Positions 1-11,712 of a DNA stretch of 64,000 nucleotides are shown here, in pieces. This DNA is from Tubiluchus corallicola (taxonomy: Eukaryota > Priapulida > Priapulimorpha > Priapulimorphida > Tubiluchidae), in assembly GCA_030141605.1 (NCBI GenBank), contig JAQGDQ010002387.1, positions 186,001-250,000 of the forward strand. The letters are read 5' to 3'. The first letter of the stretch is position 1; each line of letters starts with the position of its first letter. The notes below the pieces were generated by a model. It was given only the letters and a program-made list of their open reading frames with translations, was not told the origin of the DNA and did not search any database. The position numbers and the translations under genes are program-made.

Positions 1-2
1 AG

Positions 3-2540
3 AAGAAAAGTAAGAAGAAGGGGGGAAGCTTCTTGGTTGAAGAAGTGAGTAGTACTAGAGAAGAATTAACAGAAGATGCAAAAGAACATCTGGAGGCAAG
101 TAATGACCCAACAGAAAACTTTGGCAGTAGACATGCAGGCAAAGATTCTAAGCCAGATGATACAGTATGCATTCAAGACATTGATATAAATATTGTTGAA
201 AACACAGATGATTTGGATGCAAATGAAAGCAGCATTGGCTTTGAATGGGGTGAAGAAGAGGAAAGTTTACTTGAAGAAGGTGATGATGTAGAAGTAGCTG
301 GGTCTTCCATTTTGTCCAATGAGGAATTATTTCTTGAAAAGGAAGGCAAAAAGGAAACTGATTCCGGAAAAACAGATCTACAGAAAGATGATCCGGGTGT
401 TCTTATAAAAGATGAAGTCAAAGGAAGCAGTTTCTTGGAAGGTGTTTTAATTGCCCTAGAGCAAGATAAGCAAGTGATAAATATTCACGAAGAACAGGAA
501 TGTTTGTTAAAGACTGCACAAACAATGAGTGTACAGAAAGATCATTTTATGGAAATAAAGCAAAGTGATGAACATGTTTTGAGTGATGACACAGCAATAT
601 ATTTACTGCAAGATAAGCAGATTTCTCTTGAATTTCAGCCAGTGAATTCTTTTCCAGAAGTTGTTAAAATGGAAAATCAAAATTCAGTTTCCGAAGTTAC
701 TGATAACAGAGAGGACAATGAATCATTTGAAGGGGATGCTAGTCATTTGGAAGAAAAAGCTATACAGCACATCAGGGTTAATGACATAACTGATGTAAGA
801 GCCAAAATCCAAGAGGAAGTAAAAAGTAGTACTATCATTGACTCGAATTTTATTTCGCAATCATTCATCGATCAGAGTGGTGATGACATTAAGAAAGATC
901 TGTTTATTGAAAACAATGTTTATGTTGAGCCTGTTGGTAGCTGCGATGAGGAAAATGGTAAACTAGAAAATTCACCAGACAGAGCTTTTACTTCAAAAAA
1001 TACGAGCGAGCATGCAGATACTAAGGAGGAACTTTGTATAAAAAAAGAAACTGCAGTAGAAAGTGGAATAGTGAATACTGATGATTCTGGAAAAGTTGAC
1101 CTAAGTCCTGTTGATAGTGATAATAAAATTGGTGTATTTGGCACTCCCGGCATCCTTCATTCGAGTGGTATTTCTTTTGGTGAAAATGACAGATCAAAAC
1201 TACCAGCTGAGGTTAACCTTGAAGACATTTCAATCCTAAAAAGTGAAAATCACCTTTCTAATGATGATACTCAACAAGAACATTCCAGTCAAATCTCTGG
1301 CTCTAGTTTAGTTCTTGAATGCTCGATTCAAGGTGCAAACAAAACAGGAGGCAATTCACAACATTCCAGTCAAGACATAGATGTGAGCTCAAGTCAAGAA
1401 CACTTCCCTCGGGAAATAGACAGTACCTCACGCCAAGAACATTCCTTTCAAAAAAACAATATTAACTCGAATTCAGAATCTTTTACAAAAGAAGTAGTCA
1501 GCAGTGAAGACAATTCAGAATGTTTTACTAATGAAGCAGACTATAGCTTAAGTTTTGCAAGCAAAGTCAACATAAGTGCTGGGAAAGTAAAAATTGCAAT
1601 TAACAATGGTAATAATTATCCTCAAGAAATTCTGCTCGATAATCAAGATGAGAAGAAACACGTTTGTGTAACGTCATTTGTGTCTGATAAACTTCTTTAC
1701 CCTGATGGTCAACCTTGTGATGACAATACTGGTAAAACAATAGAAAAGAATGAGTTACCAGGAGGAAGCAATGAAACTGCAGATATGAAACTAAATATAG
1801 TACATGCCAGTCTTGGTACAGGTCCTTGGGCTGCTGTCATTGAAAGTGATGACAGAAACCTTGTGTGCAGCAACACCATTAAGCAAACAGGAGTAGTGGA
1901 AAATTCATCAATAACTATTGTAGAACAAGACGTAGGAAAAAGAAATGATGCTGTCTTAAAAGGAAATGAAGAAAAAGGTAGCAGCTTTGGTGATGAAGTG
2001 AAGACAGAGGGAAGACAAGCAGCAGTTAACAACACTGGCTTTTTGGTTGATTCCGAACACCAAGATGAAAAATATGTAGACGATAGCTTAAATGTTACTG
2101 CTTCTACAGGTATCAATATAAATGCAAGTGTTGATGAAGATGTGTTTAATCTTGGTAACTCCATATCTGAGTCTGAGGAGTATACCATTGTACACGATGA
2201 AGAGAAAGCATTGAATAACCAACCTATGACAGATGCTACACCAACTTCCAAAGTGTATGACTTAGATACTGTTGGAGTGGAAACTGCATCTGTAGACGAT
2301 TTTGTTGAAGAAGCTGCTGATAAAGAAAAAATAAAAAATGAAACAAATGCTAATGTCAGAGAAGAGCAGGCAGATAGCTCTTTAACTGATAAAGAGAAGA
2401 TCAAAAAAGAAGTTGACAATAGACATGAACATCAAGGTCGGAGACGGCTAAAATCGGCTGAAGCAGAAAAGGCTTCTGACTCCACATTTTCTGTTGCCCT
2501 TGGTAACACTGATGAGGTGCTTCTTATTCTTTTTTTTTAA
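3..2540 (+). other. Giant acidic low-complexity coding exon with read-through stop
   Basis: The frame is open from the window edge to TAA at 2538-2540, with no ATG needed at the left, so the exon continues from upstream. The protein is rich in D, E, S, N and K and has no recognisable fold. Between about 1265 and 1470 it carries degenerate short repeats built on HSSQ, SQEHFPRE and RQEHSFQK. It ends in a basic patch (HQGRRRLKSAEAEKAS) just before the donor at 2517. Known LRRFIP proteins place the AExRLAAKRAAR motif close to the N terminus, so over 800 residues before it is unusual. Without splicing, the frame adds only about seven residues (VLLILFF) before the stop. Confidence 0.75.
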
Positions 2541-5500
2541 ATTTGTTATTTCGTTTATGCCATATCTGATTTGTGACTGAACTAGAATAAAAATTTGTAA
2601 TGATATTAGTCTTTCATTGCATAATAATTGATAATATTAATGCTTATTTAACAACAAGTCTTTAACATGAAACAGATTTAGATCTTGATCAGGTATGGGA
2701 CCATAACTCTTATTACAGGGCCAAGCTTTTTGGGTAGGAAGTTAATTGCTTAACAGGACTAACAGTTGAGTATTTAAACTGTGTTCATTCTTATATTGTG
2801 CATTTTGCAGTGTACTTTTTATGGCCAGAAGAGAAAATGCAAACCTTGTGTTAAGGTGGATGAGAACAATCAGATTACAAAAACGCCTAAGTGCATTAAT
2901 TATTAGCAATGATTATGTTTTTACCATACCTTGCCATAATAATTGTAAGAAACTCTGATTATGTGTAGAACCTTTACTGTTTATTCTAGTTTCCTATCAT
3001 TTTTCTTTTCTGTAATATTAATTCACATAAATTGATTATTAGAATTTTGAATTTGTCTGGCTCATTTTTTTGGAGAGCAGAAAATTCTTGTTTTCTCCTT
3101 TTCTGATTATCAATTTCTTTATCTGTAATATTTCCTCATTGATGTTCCAACTCCACCTTTACAGCTAAATCAAAGTCAGACTAATTGAATAACTTTTGCT
3201 TTTGTAGGCAGAGCAACGGCTGGCAGCAAAGAGAGCAGCAAGGGCAGAAGCAAGGAAGATTCGAATGCGGGAGGTAGAACGGCAGCAAGCAGAGGTATAA
3301 TATATTATGTGCTTTGTCTTTTTAAAGTAGGTGTAGCTTTAAGTGCAGTATTCTTCAAATGTTTTTACTGTTGAGCTGTATTCTACCTGCTGTATTTCCT
3401 GTGCGAGTGACAATTTTAATGCCTTTATTGGGCATTAATTTATACTGAAAAGAGATTCTATATGCATTTCTACAGCTTTTAGCCAGTTTTGGGACAGTCA
3501 TAATTGGGGAGTGGACATAAAAGATCAAGTTGAAACGTTCAAATTCGATTGAAACAAGTTTTTTAGTTCAAATTCAACTTGAAATTTTAATAATTGAATC
3601 TAGTGATTTAACACTTCAATTACAAAACTTTAAACAGAGATAAAATTTTGTCTGCAGTTACAAAATTATTAACTTGGATTAGCCTTTTGTACAATTTCCA
3701 TTTATTAATTTACTTTTTTAGTAACTTGTAGCTAAATTAATGTTTTTACATGCAGCATTATTTTTTTTATTATTGAATTTGATTCAAATTTGAGTAAAAT
3801 CAACTTTCAAGATTCAATTTCAAACCTTAAAAATAGATTTGGTGCATGTTCGCCCCATTCATATTTTCTTGTTTGCTATACTAGACTTCATAGATAACTG
3901 ATACCCCAGTAAATCAGCAATGATGCAAAGTACTGGTGTTACTGATACATTTGTTATTCTATTCAGGCTGAATCAAATGAAGTTCGATATCGTGATGCTG
4001 CAGATGGAACTCCCAGGGTATGTTAGTGATGTCATTCCAAACACACACGCATTCCATTCTTAACTGACACCTTTTTAATTCTTACACAGTTACATAATGT
4101 CGTTCTTAAGACACGCACAATAAATGATGGTATTTATTTCACACTGAGTGAAGGATGTCACTCTTATTCTTAACTCCCTGTCGTAAATAATATCATTCTT
4201 TAATTGCTTGAGGAAATGATGATATTTTTAACTTACATACAGGAAATTATGTCAGTTTTACTTCACACTGAGTAATGATGCACTCTTTACTCAGATACAG
4301 TTAGTTTTGGTCACTATGCCAGAAAGCATTATATGGACTCACATTTTCTTGAACTTATTGCACAGAAATCTTTATAAATAGGTTTAATCTTACACCATTT
4401 TGCACTTCTTTAACTGAATGATTTTTTTTGTTCTAGACGTACACATCACGGGCTGGATCCGATTCATCTGTACGTTCCGGAAGGCGTGGTAGTGATGGTA
4501 GCGAATCAGAGGTTAAAGAACTTAAGGTAGTAACATTTCATTTTAAGAATTAGTTCATAGTTATTAGTAATCATTGTCAATATTTGTTGTAAAATAAGAC
4601 AAGAAAAGATATTTATTCAGGATAACTTGTTTGAGCAAAGCTCGTTTACAACAAGGTTCTGATTAGTGCAATGTTTGCAAACACTTTTCAGGCTAATGCC
4701 AAAAGAAACATATATTTTGAACAAAAACAAAACGCCAAAATTTAAAAGCAGTTCAAAAAGATAAAGTTTAGAATGCACAATACAATTAATTAGAGTAACA
4801 CTCTTGATAAAAATTTTTAAGGTGACCGTTAAACAAGTTAATATTGCTACTGCTCCTTAATTCAGTTGACAAAGAATTCTCTACTTTAACCCTGCTGTAG
4901 TTTAGAGATTTTTGTCCAACTTGTGTTCGGCATAACAGTATTTGCAATTCTGACTGACCTTTTTCGATACTGATGTGAATATTCGAGAAAGTGTTGATTT
5001 AAAGGGTTTTGGTCACTTTTAAGAATTTTGTACATAAAGTATGCCATTTGCATTAGCCTTCGGATTTCCAGTGGTAACCAGTTTAGTGCATTGTGATAAT
5101 GTGTTCGCATGCGTCACATTTTAAAATAATTCGTGCATCCCTGTTATGCATGATCTGTAATCTGCTCAGTGATGTAGTTTCAGCAATAATGTACTATGAT
5201 AAACAGTAGTCAAAATATGGTAGCATTAAACTGTTATGAATCGGCATTGCAGCAAGTGGAGTGAGATTTTGACGAGTTCTACAGAAATAACCAATGTTTT
5301 TATTAATCTTACTTCTCACGAAATCTATATGCGCTGTAAATTTTAAACTAGAATCATCTATTACACTATGAACTATGAAAATACACCTTTAGAAGTATTT
5401 TGTGGTTGTTATGGAATTTAGAAGCTTGTTGTCATAAGACAGTTGAATGTTAGGGTCTTCTAAAGATGTAAGTTTTTGATTAGTGCCAAACAGCATTACA

Positions 5501-8500
5501 TCGATTTTATTTAAATTTAAAACTAATTTATTTTTGAAGAACCAGTCTGATGCTTTTCCAAGTTCATGCAATAGGACTTTGGTTCTTGTCTGGAGTGATT
5601 TATGCTGATAGATCAGTACTGCATCATCAGCGTACATAAAACAACCAGCATTTTTGCAATTTTGAGGAAATCATTAATGTACAGGATAATCAAAAGAGGA
5701 ATGAGAACCAAACCCTGAGTAACCTCAATTTCAATATTACTAATAATGGTAGTAATAATGGTTTGAATATTCGTTTACCACCTGGCTCAATTTTGTTAGT
5801 AAAAATAGTATAAGTTTTGCGATTTGAAACTTTGTGATCGATTTACAGTACGTTGGTCTTAAATTTAAGTTTTTTGTGATTTGGTTATGAAAGCTTATTT
5901 GTCTAATCTGTTTACGTAATGAGACTGAAAGGCCTATCCATTACTGTCTATTTAGTGATTGTATATACACTGCTGAGAGTATGAAAATAATATATTATCA
6001 TCTCATTTTGCCCTCAGTGCACTGTCTATAGCTTCATTTACTGCACAGTGGTATTTCTGTTGGGTCCTCGTGAATTGTACATGCATTATCTTAATGAGTC
6101 TTCTCAATTTACACCATTATGAGGTTTAATTTATTACAAGTGACCATGCCCTTCTTTTAAGACTAGACGTAAACAGGTGCTGTTCAGTTGCCTGTGCCTT
6201 GTTCATTGTCTGGACTGGTGTGTCTTCTTAGAGAATTATCATTGATAATGATGTAGGATTTTGATCTACTACGATCATCTGTATGGTGCCAAACAGTACA
6301 AAAATGACTTTTGCATTTTTCATTAAGTGAAACAAAATTTAGCCGAATTTTCCATTTATAATAATTTTTGGTGCTTTTGCAGAAAGATCTATCTGACTTG
6401 GAGGAAAAGTTTAAGAAATCAATGATAACTAATGCACAGCTAGACAATGAGAAATCAACTTTGATGTATCAACTAGATTTACTAAAAGATGATCTAGAAA
6501 TGAAAGATGAAACGATGTGTCAATTACAACGTGAGATTAAAGACATGTCTAGGGTAAGTAGAAATTGAGGTCATTTGACAAATTGACACATCACTTCCTA
6601 TGTGAGATTAAGGAAACTCGGGTATGTGGAAACCGACATCATTTAAGGAAATGATGTTAGCTACGATTTGAAAATTTAAACTATTTATCAAAGTCAGGTT
6701 ACTTACATCATGAGATTAAGGATGTATTTAAGGTAAGTGGAAACTGAGATGAAATGATGTCAGTTACAACATGAGATTGATGGTGTGTCTAAGGTAAATG
6801 AAAATTGAGACTATTTGACAAAGTGATTTGATTTTATAAGACATTTTTAAATGTAATTATGCTGATGACCGTCGTTGTTGTTTTTTCTTATAATTTTATA
6901 ATTATCTTATCGTTTTTCAGGAATACGACTTTGCCAAACGGGATTTAGATTCCTCAAATAAGCAAGTAACGAATCTCAAAGAACAAGTCCAGCATCTGAT
7001 CACGTTGATTCAGGTGAAGCCAGCCAGTTTTCACTGCTCTTTTGTTTGCTAATGCAATTCTGGTGTATGATTTTCTGTAAAACTTGATAAAATAGAGACA
7101 CAGAATGTGAATATAATTCCAGTGATTTAATGAACTTGGTGACACCTCTTAAATTAACACAGACACGTGCGCCGGCAGGCGGATGCACTGACACACATGC
7201 GTCCACAGAATTTCTTGAGAAAAATTTTTTTGTGACTAAATAAAATTTTTTAGCAGTAAACCAAGAAACACATCAACCCCTTGTTATTATTAACAAATAA
7301 TTATTAAATTTTGTGTGAGCAGTGGATGGGCTGTAAACTTAACAGTCTTAAATCGGTTTTATGTTTGACTATCCACATTTTGCTGGATAGATAATCTTGA
7401 CACTAAATAATAATTAATAAATTAAGCTTAAGTAATTGGTCATCCACATTCCAAGTGTATTACGAATTCGCTTTTAAGATATATGACTACTACAATAGAA
7501 TACAATGAATATTACCTAGGTAAATGTAGGTAAAATATATTTATCTGAGCAGAATTTTTCACATTTGAGGAAGTCTGCGTACCAGAATTTAAATCTCATT
7601 TGAGGCCTCCAACACAAACAAAATAAACAGCTATTGAGGTGATACAAAAAGGTGTTAAGGTTTGATTACAGTATTCACCTGTAAGTGTAATAAACTCTAA
7701 TAATGTGTCAATTCAATTCACATCTCATGTTACATGTGATGATGATTCCCGCAAGGAGAGTTAAAATATTATATTTAAATTTTAAAACCTTTTTTAAATT
7801 TCCTCTATATCTGTTGCTGTTTGCCTTTTGCCAATGATTTGCATTTTTAGGGCCATTTACAAGTGTTTGAAAATTGTGTTAGTTTGTTATTTATGTAGTA
7901 ATTAGTTTTTCGATAGTGAGCCCCTAATTTTTAGATAAAAAAGGTAAGTTCACTCTAATTGGAGTAAAGAAAGTAAAATCTTGCACACACATTTGCCATG
8001 CCACTTGTACATATTTAGAATGCTGCTTTATTTGGTAAACAGACATTCTACGCTCTTTGCCTGTTTGAGCTTGAGTTTTAGGTATAAACTGCTTTCACAT
8101 ATTAAAAAATATGTAAATTATAGTGAAGCTTCATTTATGATCTAAAATTTATTAAAATTTATATTAATAGCTATATTTGTTTACATAGTTTATTGTCAGC
8201 ACTTCTCGCTGACAGAGACAACAGAACAGAGACAAGGTTTATTCACTGTGAGAACTAGTGGCATTTCGTAGCTGCTGTAGAGGCATGTAACTTGCTCAGA
8301 GTAATTTCTCTGAACGCTACTGCAAGATCTGTCACGAAATTTGGCCACGCTTACTGATAGAGAGTAACTCACAGCACGTCTTGCTCTCTAATGTCACTCG
8401 TTGATGTAAGTGTTGTTACACATGTTTAGGAGCATGGGCTGGTCCTAGTCGGTGCCGGTGATTCAATGAAACTAGAAGCTGATACCGGACGGGTAAAGGA

Positions 8501-11500
8501 AGGAGAGGAGCTGCCTTTAGCAATTCTGTCCCAACAAACTGCCAAAATTTTAGATGAAGCTGGTGATGGATCTTTAGGTACAGTCTTTTATTTTTCTGTG
8601 GTTTTTGCTAGTTTGGGTTTATCAGTTAATTAAAAAAGTATAGGGTGTTCCAAAAAATGGTGTACTAATAAATGCTATAAGCATACAAATATTACACAAG
8701 GCTGGACTTAGGAGGAGTGGGCCCTACTGAAAACAGTTTTGGTGGTCTTCTCAGTATGTAGAATTATAAAAAGTACAATTTTATATGCTTTATAGTTTGT
8801 ATTTTTAATGGAAACCAATTAAAATGTGCACTTAGAAAGCGTGGTGCTTGTGAGTTAATGGACCAACAGCTACATTTTAAAATAAAACTGCATAACATGT
8901 AAGTCGGATAAGCAGCAAACAAAATGTCTAGATCACTACTGGAAAGTGCATAGTTTGGGGACACCCTCCGATTCCGTCTGAATTTAGCCTACTTTATGTT
9001 TGGTCACCGAGATGTGCATGTACATAAAGATTCACTAAAGTAATTTCGTCACATGATACTGTTAAAAAATTCTATACCCTCATATCTCGGTTTGCCGGAC
9101 AAAAGCGGGAAGACATCGGTCCGAATTTGCCAATTGTCCGTATTTACCGATACTAAGCTAATACAGTAGGGGCTGTGTGTTAGACTCACGGCAATGTAGA
9201 AGCAAAACAACAGATTGTGTCTGTAATATGCGGGACTTTTTAACGGTTCACATTCTGTCCGATTCTTCCAATATCCGTAAAAGAAAGATCCGGCAAACCG
9301 AGATATGGGCATATGTTTACGTATATTTAAAAGCCCTCGACACTTGGTTTAATTGTTTACGTATGTTTTTTTAAGCATACTAAGTGTAGTTTCTTAAGTA
9401 GCTAAAAGCTACACTAAGTATACTAAATAGTCACAGCTTCGTAAATTAGGAGATAATCCAAAGATCAAGTATACTTACTCTTAATGGGCTTATTCAAATT
9501 AGTGTCCGTACACTTTACAAACACTTCTACACTTTATGGGTGACATAGAACTACCTCAAATTCCATGCCTAATTGTGGTGCAAAATAAGTTATGTAGCAC
9601 ACTTTGTAGATGGTCCATTTTATGACTTGTGCTCTTTTCACAGCCCTGGTTGCCCATATTGAAGGTTTAAGCAAAATAGCAAAAATAGTGATGTCTATAA
9701 AAAACTCAAGATTATTTTCACGTATTGTCATATTTCTACAAAACCGTTAATTTTTAAACACCCTGTATATTTTATATTAAATGAAATAAGTACAATGTTA
9801 TTATCTTTGTAAAGCTTTCTCTCAACTTATACATAGATATGGCTTATAAAAAGCATCAGATAGTAAAAATTGGTCTCTTGCCTTCTGTATATTGTAATTC
9901 TAAGTAGTGACAAGTGCTTGTAGTGTACTAGATTTGTAGTAAGTGAATTTGCAAGTTATGTACTATTTAGGAAATGATAGTGGCATTTTTTCATTTAAGT
10001 GGTAAAATATTTGCTGTATTACTAGACTCTTTTTAGTTATTACCTATCTATAGGGTTTTATAGGTGTAAACTGAGCACTTTGTGCCATTTTCAAGTTTTT
10101 TTTTAAATCTGTAGAAGAACGATTGAGAAAGTTTGCTGAGGAGAAGAAGGATTTAGAGGATAGAGTGCGTCGTCTTCGTATGACTCTGGAGGAGGAAAGG
10201 GAAGCTAATTCGCAAGCACTGAAAGAGGCTCACAAAGTCTCCATGGCCTTGAACGGTTTAGACGATGATAGAAATCCTCGTATGTTTTCTACAGCTTACC
10301 CTATCGACTTGTCTATCAGTGAAGCCAAACATGTCAAACTCTAATTCTTTCACTTTGGACTACCTGCATTTAGTTCATCTCATTGAAGAATTTAGCAATG
10401 TTAAACTCCAATTCATCATCTCTATAGTTTTCCTGTCTGTCTGTCTTTCTCATTTTACTATATAGTTCATCACATGTATATTATTTACAGTGATTATTAC
10501 TATGAAACTTCTGTTTTACAGGTGATTCTGGTGAATCAAGGATAAAACTAATGAAAGCTGAACAAGAAGTAGCTTCGTTACAGTCTAGTGTGAGTATTTT
10601 TACTGTATTGTAGTAGCAATAGCAATCCGTTGGATTTCGTATTGAAATTAGTGCTTAAATTTAATGTGGTTGAGTTGTAAGTGAAAACTACTTTTAGTTT
10701 TGTTCTTATCCAATGGGATCTATTGTAATTCTTCGCAACTTTGTAATGCTTTACCGTATTTTTGACAGGCTTGGCATTCTTGAATACAGTTTTCATTTTT
10801 CTATCTTGCAGCGCTAGTTTTATTAAAATCTGCTGAGCAGTCGCAATAAATTTTTATACTGTAACAATGTCAAAGTTGTAGCGAAACAGTGTTATGGATG
10901 GGAAGAATACTTTGCCAAGTGTCCAAGTGTACGTCCAGTAAATAAACTGTTGTCTAGTAAATAAATACAGAGTTAACCTTGGCAGTGAGATAAGTTCTGG
11001 TTCTGGCATAAACAAGCCTTGCCATTGAGCCTTTGATTCTGATTTGCAGTATATAGAATGGTGTAACCTGTTTCTCAGTATTTTGAATGTTGAGGGCAGT
11101 CTTTGGTGAGACTTGTTGTTTTGTTAATAAAACAAAAGATAATATTAATCTGAATTTATAAATATATATTGACTTTTCGTTATTTATAGTTGAATAGAAA
11201 CGAACGTGATTTAAAAAGGGCGCAGCAACAAGTACAAGAATTAGAACAAGAAATTGATGACCTAAAGACTGATAAACGCAAGACCCAAAGAGAGGTAATA
11301 ACATTTAGTCTGCATTATTGTCTGAGTAGTGACTTAGAATCTACTTTGGGTGGGGTATACTGCACTAAGCAGCCCATTTAATTATGAGATTCTTGTAATA
11401 AAATGATTGCTGGGTTAGAATCCTCACCACTAGCTGTTTCTAATTCAGCTCTACCTTTTAACAAAATAATGTTCTAAATTAATGCAAATTTTTTAAAACA

Positions 11501-11712
11501 CGTGTTTTAATTTGATGTAATGAAAATTGGGTTATGAATAAAATGTCCATTTTATTTGTATTAATATTATTAGTTTAATAGTTACTTTGTCTGATGTTTA
11601 GCTTCGCGAAGCCAAATCTCGGATAGAGGAGGTTGAAACAGAAAAGGGTCACTTGCAAAAGCGACTAGACAAACTTAGGAAAGAACGTATTAATGCAATG
11701 ACGAACGGGTGA
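3..11712 (+). CDS. LRRFIP2-like: LRRFIP1/2-family protein, 5'-partial, 11 exons in window
   Basis: Exons read from splice sites and phase: 3-2516, 3208-3294, 3967-4017, 4437-4526, 6383-6553, 6921-7013, 8430-8577, 10115-10279, 10522-10589, 11190-11294, 11602-11712 (stop TGA 11710). All junctions keep one frame, giving about 1,200 residues; the first exon is open to the window edge. Exon 2 encodes AEQRLAAKRAARAEARKIRM, the N-terminal signature of LRRFIP proteins. Exon 4 is a Ser/Arg/Gly linker (TYTSRAGSDSSVRSGRRGSD). Exons 5-6 and 8-11 are heptad-rich coiled coil, and exon 7 carries the spacer between coiled coils (AILSQQTAKILDEAGDG). Family members bind Flightless-I and act in actin, Wnt and innate-immune signalling; that role is inferred here. 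The exon 1 donor is weak (GAG|GTGCTT), so the acidic exon could instead belong to an upstream gene. Confidence is high for exons 2-11 and moderate for joining exon 1. Confidence 0.85.
2586..2591 (+). terminator. AATAAA poly(A) signal in first intron
   Basis: The hexamer AATAAA lies 46 bases after the in-frame TAA that ends the acidic exon when intron 1 is retained. It could mark an intronic poly(A) isoform, or the true end of a separate upstream gene. AATAAA is frequent by chance in DNA this AT-rich. Confidence 0.35.
4060..4320. repeat. Degenerate tandem repeat in LRRFIP intron 3
   Basis: Imperfect reiterations of a 30-50-bp motif containing ATGTCATTCTTAACT-like and TTCACACTGAGT(G)AATGATG-like strings run through most of this short intron. 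Copies near 4130-4165 and 4260-4290 share CACACTGAGT. Spacing and sequence are too decayed for a firm unit length. Confidence 0.4.
4600..5745 (-). mobile_element. 3' fragment of a CR1/L2/jockey-like LINE, antisense in intron 4
   Basis: Read on the minus strand, several frames together give the end of a non-LTR retrotransposon reverse transcriptase: VTQGLVLIPLLIILYINDF (motif B region) near 5720-5660; MYADDAVLIY (catalytic YADD at 5623-5634); ASDWFFKNKLVLNLNKIDVM; a thumb-like stretch HIDFVRSKINKNIGYFCRTR near 5330; and a C-terminal tail containing LNWLPLEIRRLMQMAYFMYK near 5080-5020. Frame changes and stops between the blocks show it is dead. The 3' end faces the left of the window. The EN and N-terminal RT parts are absent. 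Confidence 0.8.
6591..6825 (+). repeat. Three decayed tandem copies of the 3' end of exon 5 with its donor
   Basis: The last part of exon 5 plus the start of its intron (about 6520-6590, GTGAGATTAAAGACATGTCT then GGGTAAGT) reappears three more times: near 6600 (GTGAGATTAAGGAAACTCGG|GTATGT, donor-like at 6622), near 6705 (ATGAGATTAAGGATGTATTT, donor-like GTAAGT at 6733) and near 6765 (ATGAGATTGATGGTGTGTCT, GTAAAT at 6794). The intronic flank is copied too (GAAATTGAGG / GAAACTGAGA / GAAAATTGAGA, then TTTGACAAA). Only the exon tail is duplicated and no acceptor is present, so these copies are not complete exons. Confidence 0.75.
9081..9307. mobile_element. MITE with 19-bp perfect terminal inverted repeats
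   Basis: CATATCTCGGTTTGCCGGA at 9081-9099 is exactly reverse-complemented at 9289-9307. The 227-bp interval has no ORF and carries related subterminal strings (TTGTCCGTATTTACCG on the left, CCAATATCCGTAAAAG on the right). This is the structure of a non-autonomous DNA transposon. It lies inside LRRFIP intron 7. Confidence 0.75.
9376..9418. repeat. Short hairpin near TAAGTGTAG / CTACACTAA
   Basis: AGTGTAG and CTACACT flank a loop of about 20 bases, with the arms extending by further imperfect pairs (ACTAAGTGTAG against CTACACTAAGT, one mismatch). It is an isolated small inverted repeat in intron 7 with no further context. Confidence 0.35.

Larger units (their letters stand above)
8639..9767. 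mobile_element. Possible DNA-transposon relic bounded by GGGTGTT ends (intron 7)
   Basis: The left end reads TATAGGGTGTTCCAAAAAAT (8639) and the right end, reverse-complemented, reads TATACAGGGTGTTTAAAAAT (9767). These imperfect inverted ends resemble those of mariner-like elements with TA target sites. No transposase is readable inside. A smaller inverted-repeat element (9081-9307) is nested within it. The pairing rests on short ends only. Confidence 0.4.

Noticed and set aside
1709-2419. Minus-strand frame opposite the acidic exon
   Set aside because: It is a compositional shadow of the acidic coding sequence, with no independent evidence.
2435-2505. Alternative donors for the acidic exon (GGTCGG near 2437, GGTAAC near 2501)
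   Set aside because: Both give phase 1, which does not fit the phase-0 acceptor at 3207.
3520-3840. Possible fold-back element with TTCAAATTC / GAATTTGAA strings
   Set aside because: The strings recur in both orientations but I could not align clear terminal repeats.
8764-8964. Minus-strand reading containing NWFPLKIQTIKHIK, similar to a LINE tail
   Set aside because: The similarity to NWLPLEIRRLMQMA is short and unsupported by neighbouring frames.
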